A stretch of 64,000 bases of DNA from Hydrogenophaga sp. NFH-34 (lineage in GTDB: Bacteria > Pseudomonadota > Gammaproteobacteria > Burkholderiales > Burkholderiaceae_C): positions 103,816 through 167,815 of the forward strand of contig NZ_JACBGE010000011.1 of assembly GCF_021401345.1 (NCBI RefSeq), written 5' to 3'. This document shows, one piece after another, positions 60,238 through 64,000 of the stretch. Under the pieces are notes generated by a model, which worked only from the letters and a program-made list of their open reading frames with translations, had not been told where the DNA came from and made no database searches. Every line of letters starts with the position of its first letter. Positions within the stretch are counted from its first letter, which is position 1. Position numbers and translations under genes: made by a program.

Positions 60238-60597
60238 ATGAAAGTCAAAACCTCCAGCCTCTCGGGGATGGCTCTGAATTGGGCGGTGACGCTCATCGAA
60301 TTGGAGCGCCAAGAGCAAGTGGGCGAGCACGTCAAGGGGTGGTTGGCGAACGATATTCGCGCCGGCAGATGCATCTACCCCTACAGCACAGACTGGTTGT
60401 GGGGCGGGCCGATCATCGATCGAATGAAATTCGAATTCAAGTTCAACAAATCAGACCAGCTATTCCGGGTCTTGGACAACAAACGCCATTGTTGGAGAGG
60501 TGAAACTCACCTCATCGCAGCCATGCGCGCTTACCTTGCCTCAGTGAAAGGTGACGAGATCGAGTTCCCAATGGCCGCGAAGTGTTTCGCATCATGA
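60238..60597 (+). CDS. NinX/DUF2591-like protein
   Basis: 119 aa. LSGMALNWAVTLIELERQE at the start and IYPYSTDWLWGGPIIDRM in the middle match the phage NinX/DUF2591 layout; CWRGETHLIAAMRAYLAS closes it. The family is common on phages and plasmids, function unknown. Its stop overlaps the next start as ATGA. Confidence 0.75.
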   Translation: MKVKTSSLSGMALNWAVTLIELERQEQVGEHVKGWLANDIRAGRCIYPYSTDWLWGGPIIDRMKFEFKFNKSDQLFRVLDNKRHCWRGETHLIAAMRAYLASVKGDEIEFPMAAKCFAS

Positions 60598-60827
60598 ACG
60601 GACAACTTCTGATCGGTCGGGCGAAGTTCAACTACCCGCCCGAGTTCGTGAACTTGCCCGACCACACCGCTCATGCGGGACAGATCGTGCAGATCCTGCG
60701 AGCCTGTACCGCAGATGAGGCCGATGGCCCCGAACAGGGCGAAGAACAGCTTTATCTCGTACGAGCTGACGACGGCTGGCAAGGGCTGGCCTTTGCCAGT
60801 GAGTTGGAAATCGCTTCTGACGGCTGA
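60594..60827 (+). CDS. Small hypothetical protein coupled to NinX-like gene
   Basis: 77 aa from MNGQLLIGRAKFNY (ATGA overlap). A small beta-rich protein (VQILRACTADEADG, EEQLYLVRADDGWQGLAFASEL). No family recognised. Confidence 0.65.
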   Translation: MNGQLLIGRAKFNYPPEFVNLPDHTAHAGQIVQILRACTADEADGPEQGEEQLYLVRADDGWQGLAFASELEIASDG

Positions 60828-60836
60828 TCTCCATAA

Positions 60837-60964
60837 AAGGCCCCCAGGGGGGCTTCAAAGGCCCCCAGGGGGGCTTCCTTCTGAGCGCTCAAATTTGGGC
60901 GGCAGGAGCAAGCCTCTGGCTTTGTTCTTCAACAACCACCCGCATAGGGGATAGAAGGAACTCA
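60837..60964 (+). promoter_or_regulatory. Structured RNA leader 18 with duplicated terminator
   Basis: A terminator hairpin (AAGGCCCCC, GGGGGCTT) occurs twice in tandem (60837-60856, 60858-60877). P1 GGCTTCCTTCTG (60872-60883) with CAGGAGCAAGCC (60903-60914) holds a 22-bp palindrome in its loop. P2 GTTCTTC (60924-60930) with GAAGGAAC (60954-60961). Confidence 0.8.
60883..60904. promoter_or_regulatory. 22-bp palindromic site 13, inside leader 18
   Basis: GAGCGCTCAAA then TTTGGGCGGCA, in the loop of hairpin P1. Confidence 0.7.
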
Positions 60965-61849
60965 ATGAGCGACCAGAAGACCTTTGAAGCCGCAGTGGCC
61001 TACGTGTCTGCCTACGGGCTGATGATGGCAGCGATGAAGAACGGGATCAACGTGCATGGCGCCATGGGCCAGATGATCGCTGCCGAGGATGGCCTGCGCG
61101 AACAACTCTTGCCGCAGCGTCTGGATCTGCCCGAGCATCGTACACAGCACTGGTACGACCAGGCATGGAAACACGGAGCTGTCCAGCACAAGACCCATGC
61201 AGGCGACGACCTCCAGGCCATCAGCTTCACACCAGATTCATTCGAGTCGTTCTGCATGGAACTGAATTCGAATGAAGTAGGCACAGGCACCGCGGGGTAT
61301 CCCAGGCTGACCGAACCCAGCTTCGTGGTGGATGACGTGAAGCTCTGGGATGAGCAGAGCGTTCAAGCGTACGTCGATGCCGTCCGCAGGCATCGTTCAG
61401 CCACATCACTGGAGATGGACGAAGCCGTCGCCGCGGGAGATGGGACGCTTCACGGCGCCATCGACCACTGGCAAACTCAAGCGATCATGGCCGAACCTGT
61501 GATCACACTGATTGCTGATGAGGCCATCGTGGCGCTTCAGGAAGTGCCGATAGTGGGACAGATCTTCGACCAGCAGCACTCGGACCACCACACCCAGGCC
61601 ATCAAGTCGCTGCAGGAATCGAAGATCAAGGGCATCGAGTGCGGGACCCTCACTCCCAAACCGGATACCTGGCTTCGTTCTGGGTCACTGGTCTACCGGC
61701 TGACCGATGAACTTCGTCCTCAAAACTGCGATGAGGTCAATGTGACGATGGCCGGCGGATCGCGTCATGAACCAGAGCGTCGAGAGGATCTCGCCAGGAA
61801 GATTCAGGCGTACCTGAACACTTCGGAGAAGTTTGCTTCTCACTCTTGA
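60965..61849 (+). CDS. Hypothetical plasmid protein with RNA leader
   Basis: 294 aa, acidic and soluble. Helical N-terminus (AAVAYVSAYGLMMAAMKNG), then HWYDQAWKHGAVQH and a long mixed C-terminus. No motif recognised. Largest unknown in the right-hand leader array. Confidence 0.7.
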   Translation: MSDQKTFEAAVAYVSAYGLMMAAMKNGINVHGAMGQMIAAEDGLREQLLPQRLDLPEHRTQHWYDQAWKHGAVQHKTHAGDDLQAISFTPDSFESFCMELNSNEVGTGTAGYPRLTEPSFVVDDVKLWDEQSVQAYVDAVRRHRSATSLEMDEAVAAGDGTLHGAIDHWQTQAIMAEPVITLIADEAIVALQEVPIVGQIFDQQHSDHHTQAIKSLQESKIKGIECGTLTPKPDTWLRSGSLVYRLTDELRPQNCDEVNVTMAGGSRHEPERREDLARKIQAYLNTSEKFASHS

Positions 61850-61862
61850 AACCACACCAATG

Positions 61863-61965
61863 CCAGCCCTTCGGGGCAGGCTTTCCTCTGCGCACTACGT
61901 GTCCAGTGGAAAGCCAATCCGGCGACTCCTTTCAAAACAACCGGGCTCCCGGAACGAAAGGAAAA
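61863..61965 (+). promoter_or_regulatory. Structured RNA leader 19 (of 61966 gene)
   Basis: P1 GGCTTTCC (61879-61886) with GGAAAGCC (61908-61915). P2 TCCTTTC (61927-61933) with GAAAGGA (61956-61962), enclosing the perfect hairpin CCGGG/CCCGG. Confidence 0.8.
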
Positions 61966-62199
61966 ATGGAAGCAATGACTGTACGCAAGACTGCGACCAT
62001 CGAGCGCTATCACATGTATGGGACGCGTCACCACGCCCTGAAGATCACGTACAGGGGGTACACCCGGCACGAAGTCATAGACCACGGTGAAGACTCGATC
62101 GTTTTGCTCCTGAATGTCGCTCGCGTCCGTGGATACACCCACGCAAAGTTCGTCGGTGACTGGGCTCGCCGCACGAAGCCCAAGAACGGGGCTCTGTGA
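61966..62199 (+). CDS. Small basic hypothetical protein with RNA leader
   Basis: 77 aa (or 74 from the second ATG). Basic with His and Tyr (ERYHMYGTRHHALKITYRGY, THAKFVGDWARRTKPKNG), possibly nucleic-acid binding. No family recognised. Confidence 0.65.
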   Translation: MEAMTVRKTATIERYHMYGTRHHALKITYRGYTRHEVIDHGEDSIVLLLNVARVRGYTHAKFVGDWARRTKPKNGAL

Positions 62200-62245
62200 G
62201 CAACTGAGCAAACACCCTGCGGCCAACTACCGCCAGCACCCTCGT

Positions 62246-62334
62246 GGGCTGCTGCAAGCGATTCCAACGCTTGCGACAGCCTATCCGGCTACTCCTTTCT
62301 GTAACTACTGCACGCGCAGGAACGAAAGGACACT
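62246..62334 (+). promoter_or_regulatory. Structured RNA leader 20 (of 62335 gene)
   Basis: P1 has a different sequence but the same plan: GGCTG (62247-62251) with CAGCC (62277-62281) and CAAGCG (62255-62260) with CGCTTG (62268-62273). P2 TCCTTTC (62293-62299) with GAAAGGA (62324-62330), enclosing CTGC/GCAG. Confidence 0.8.
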
Positions 62335-62520
62335 ATGACCAAATCGATCAGCGACGACGACATCTGCAGCGACTGCGGTCACTGCCGATACTCTCCGGGG
62401 AACAACTCAGGGTGCAACAAGGGCTTCCCCGGCGAAACCGACGACGATGGCTACGTAGTCGCCTGCTGGGACTTCGCCAAGCAGGAAGGCTGGGGCCAGA
62501 ACATCGTAGGGGGCGCATGA
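62335..62520 (+). CDS. Small cysteine-rich protein with RNA leader
   Basis: 61 aa, ICSDCGHCRYSPGNNSGC then YVVACWDF: five cysteines in a zinc-ribbon-like spacing. Acidic otherwise. Its stop overlaps the next start. Function unknown. Confidence 0.7.
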   Translation: MTKSISDDDICSDCGHCRYSPGNNSGCNKGFPGETDDDGYVVACWDFAKQEGWGQNIVGGA

Positions 62521-62798
62521 TGGCACACGTCGTCACGCTCAAGCTTGTGATTGATGAGGGCGACGAAGACCGGATCTATGACGGCCTGGCCGCGATCATG
62601 GACAAGGCCCTGGAAGAACCCGGGGACGATGATGGCAGATGGATCGTGGACTGGAAGATCGATGAGGTCGCTCCCGCCAACGACACCATCAACGACTCCA
62701 TCGCCAACGACACCTATGCCGAGGGCGATGCCTTTGCTGACCAGGTGCGTGACAAGGCACAGTTGTTGGCCGAATTCAACAAGAGTGCCAAGCAATGA
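62517..62798 (+). CDS. Small acidic hypothetical protein
   Basis: 93 aa from MMAHVVTLKLVIDEGDED. Reads as a ferredoxin-like alpha/beta fold (IYDGLAAIMDKALEEPG, RWIVDWKIDEV). Coupled to both neighbours by four-base overlaps. Family unknown. Confidence 0.65.
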   Translation: MMAHVVTLKLVIDEGDEDRIYDGLAAIMDKALEEPGDDDGRWIVDWKIDEVAPANDTINDSIANDTYAEGDAFADQVRDKAQLLAEFNKSAKQ

Positions 62799-63211
62799 CC
62801 GCGGAAAAGATCAGGCGCCTCAAATGCGCGTGCTGCGGCGGCGAAGCAGGTCACTGGCAGCAGTGGCACAACCAGGACACCGGTTGGGGGCTGTGCCGCA
62901 CTTGTGCCGATTGGATCATGTCTCAGCCGAGCACACGGACATACCACAACGAACTGGCCTCACCGCTGCAGTTCTGCCGCACCTACGGTCTTCCTGGTAA
63001 GAACTACGAACCGCGGTATCAGCGCCACTGCGGTCTGGATTTCGCGATAGTGGCCAGCTTCCCGAACAGGGTGAAGGGAACCAGCGACGCAAACGAGTTC
63101 ATGGCGCTCTTCAGGGGAACTTCGGTGCTCGGAATATTCGGTGACCAGATCATCCTGGCGATGAAAGATGACATTGGCCGCAAGCCCGTTGAACCCGAAT
63201 CCCAGGCCTGA
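62795..63211 (+). CDS. Hypothetical protein with N-terminal zinc ribbon
   Basis: 138 aa. KCACCGGEAGH and GLCRTCADW give two cysteine pairs typical of a zinc ribbon; the rest is mixed. Third gene of the 62335-63211 operon. Confidence 0.65.
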   Translation: MTAEKIRRLKCACCGGEAGHWQQWHNQDTGWGLCRTCADWIMSQPSTRTYHNELASPLQFCRTYGLPGKNYEPRYQRHCGLDFAIVASFPNRVKGTSDANEFMALFRGTSVLGIFGDQIILAMKDDIGRKPVEPESQA

Positions 63212-63230
63212 GCCTTCGAACCACATACAG

Positions 63231-63336
63231 AGCCCCTTCGGGGGCTTTCTCATGCCTGCTGTTCACCGGCATGAGAAAGCCTTTGGGCCTCCCTTTCTCA
63301 ACCCCCGCTTTTGCGGAAATTTGGAAAGGAAAACCC
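63231..63336 (+). promoter_or_regulatory. Structured RNA leader 21 (of 63337 gene)
   Basis: Terminator AGCCCC/GGGGCT; P1 14-bp perfect stem GGCTTTCTCATGCC (63243-63256) with GGCATGAGAAAGCC (63268-63281); P2 CCTTTC (63292-63297) with GAAAGG (63324-63329), enclosing CCGC/GCGG. Confidence 0.88.
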
Positions 63337-63711
63337 ATGAATGCTCATGCACAGCAAAAGCCCGAGGCAGGTGAGTTCTGGCTCGCCCGGTTCGTGTTTG
63401 ATGAAGGCGATGACTACAAGATCCGGCCTGTGCTGGTTCTGGAGTCTTCACCATTTGGGACCAAGGTCGCATTTTGCGGCACACAGAAGATCGATGAAAC
63501 ATCGTCCCGCAAGGACGTGTTGCTCGATGAAGAAGAGGCGCGTCTGGTTGGCCTTCTCAAGGCCACTCGGATCTGCTTCGGCAATCGCCGCGTGATCTCA
63601 AGCGGCGACATGCTCAGGAAGCTTGGCGAGCTTGGCTCTCCCGGTCAACGTCTGAGCACCCTGAAGTTCAGGGAAATGGCCCAGGCAGTTCAAGCCGCTG
63701 GAGCCCTGTAA
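63337..63711 (+). CDS. MazF/PemK-like protein
   Basis: 124 aa. AGEFWLARFVFDEGDDYKIRPVLVL is the SH3-like opening of the MazF/PemK fold, and KATRICFGNRRVIS fits a later strand. No antitoxin gene is adjacent, so it may be an orphan toxin or a non-toxic relative. It is under the shared RNA leader. Confidence 0.6.
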   Translation: MNAHAQQKPEAGEFWLARFVFDEGDDYKIRPVLVLESSPFGTKVAFCGTQKIDETSSRKDVLLDEEEARLVGLLKATRICFGNRRVISSGDMLRKLGELGSPGQRLSTLKFREMAQAVQAAGAL

Positions 63712-63720
63712 AAGCCAGTC

Positions 63721-63742
63721 CCACTCACCTCTTGGTGAGTGG
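63721..63742 (+). terminator. Terminator-like hairpin after MazF-like gene
   Basis: CCACTCACC/GGTGAGTGG around TCTT, nine bases after the stop. There is no T run. Confidence 0.6.
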
Positions 63743-63767
63743 GGTTCACATACTTGAAGGGTGCTAC

Positions 63768-64000
63768 ATGAGAAAGAAGCTACTGGCCACGATCATCGGG
63801 TCACTCGGATGCAGCAAGCATTCGAACGAAGTCATGCTCGGCGCCGAGGTCGCCGATCCGTTCTGGCTATGGATGAAACGTAAGCGTGGCCTCAAGGCCC
63901 TTGTTGTGAGGTTGTCAGGGGCACGGCAGCATGTGTCCATATGCAAGACAGTGGACATACCCCTGAGTGGAACGGACCGAAGGTTGAGCGCACCCTTGGC
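63768..64000 (+). CDS. Hypothetical protein, 3' truncated by window edge
   Basis: Starts MRKKLLATIIGSLGCSKHS with GAAGGG upstream and runs open to the end of the window (77 codons visible). Basic; visible part includes FWLWMKRKRGLKALVVRLSG. No family recognised from this fragment. Confidence 0.5.
   Translation, partial: MRKKLLATIIGSLGCSKHSNEVMLGAEVADPFWLWMKRKRGLKALVVRLSGARQHVSICKTVDIPLSGTDRRLSAPL

Noticed and set aside
2275..60904. 22-bp palindromes as transcription terminators
   Set aside because: No T run follows any copy, several lie upstream of genes, and many genes already have separate terminators.
1..64000. tRNA, rRNA, CRISPR arrays, prophage structural genes or conjugation genes
   Set aside because: None could be supported by eye; a covariance-model or profile search would be needed to exclude small RNA genes.

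Overview
The window reads as part of a large plasmid, or a plasmid-like element, of a betaproteobacterium, most likely Burkholderiales/Comamonadaceae. That is an inference from the high GC, codon use and gene families; no rRNA, tRNA or taxonomic marker gene was seen. I found no conjugation cluster and no recognisable Rep initiator. The maintenance and replication genes are plasmid-type: an actin-like ParM/StbA with a partner gene and 40-bp iterons, a tyrosine recombinase, H-NS and HU proteins, SSB, a Toprim primase-like protein, a beta-clamp-like protein, SbcC/SbcD-like proteins and two large helicases.

Layout. 1-8.3 kb: an edge-truncated plasmid protein, small minus-strand genes, a non-coding control region with three palindromic sites and an AT-rich inverted repeat, a UvrD-type and a DinG-type helicase. 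8.3-24.5 kb: a plus-strand array of small unknown genes plus the DNA-metabolism genes. Nearly every one is preceded by the same kind of structured leader: a terminator, a hairpin, then a hairpin that pairs with the ribosome-binding site. A tnpB-only insertion element sits inside this array. 24.7-30.9 kb: a minus-strand polymorphic-toxin operon whose first gene is a clear MafA-type lipoprotein, followed by a DUF2059-like protein, a 1.2-kDa-residue-scale (about 1205 aa) nuclease toxin and a YezG/DUF600-type immunity protein. 31-38 kb: HU, secreted or lipoprotein genes, a low-GC NERD-domain membrane protein with a downstream HTH gene, a CAP-domain lipoprotein and a Pmp3-like peptide. 38.3-42.6 kb: H-NS, a bactofilin-like protein, membrane proteins and the ParM locus with iterons. 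43.5-47 kb: integrase and a HigBA pair joined to a HEPN-type protein. 47-58.8 kb: a long minus-strand run of overlapping small plasmid genes, with an MFS transporter fused to one of them. 58.8-64 kb: a DUF1173-like gene and a second run of leader-controlled small genes.

Two window-wide regulatory signals stand out. First, about 18 RNA leaders in which the ribosome-binding site and its upstream partner strand change together from gene to gene, which is good comparative evidence for a shared post-transcriptional control. Second, 13 intergenic copies of a 22-bp palindrome (half-site GAGCGCYCAAA), which looks like the operator or binding site of a plasmid-wide DNA-binding protein. Neither is a pattern I can name with certainty.

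Protein family names come from my own recognition of motifs, without database searches. Start codons were chosen from ribosome-binding sites and family lengths and are uncertain where stated.
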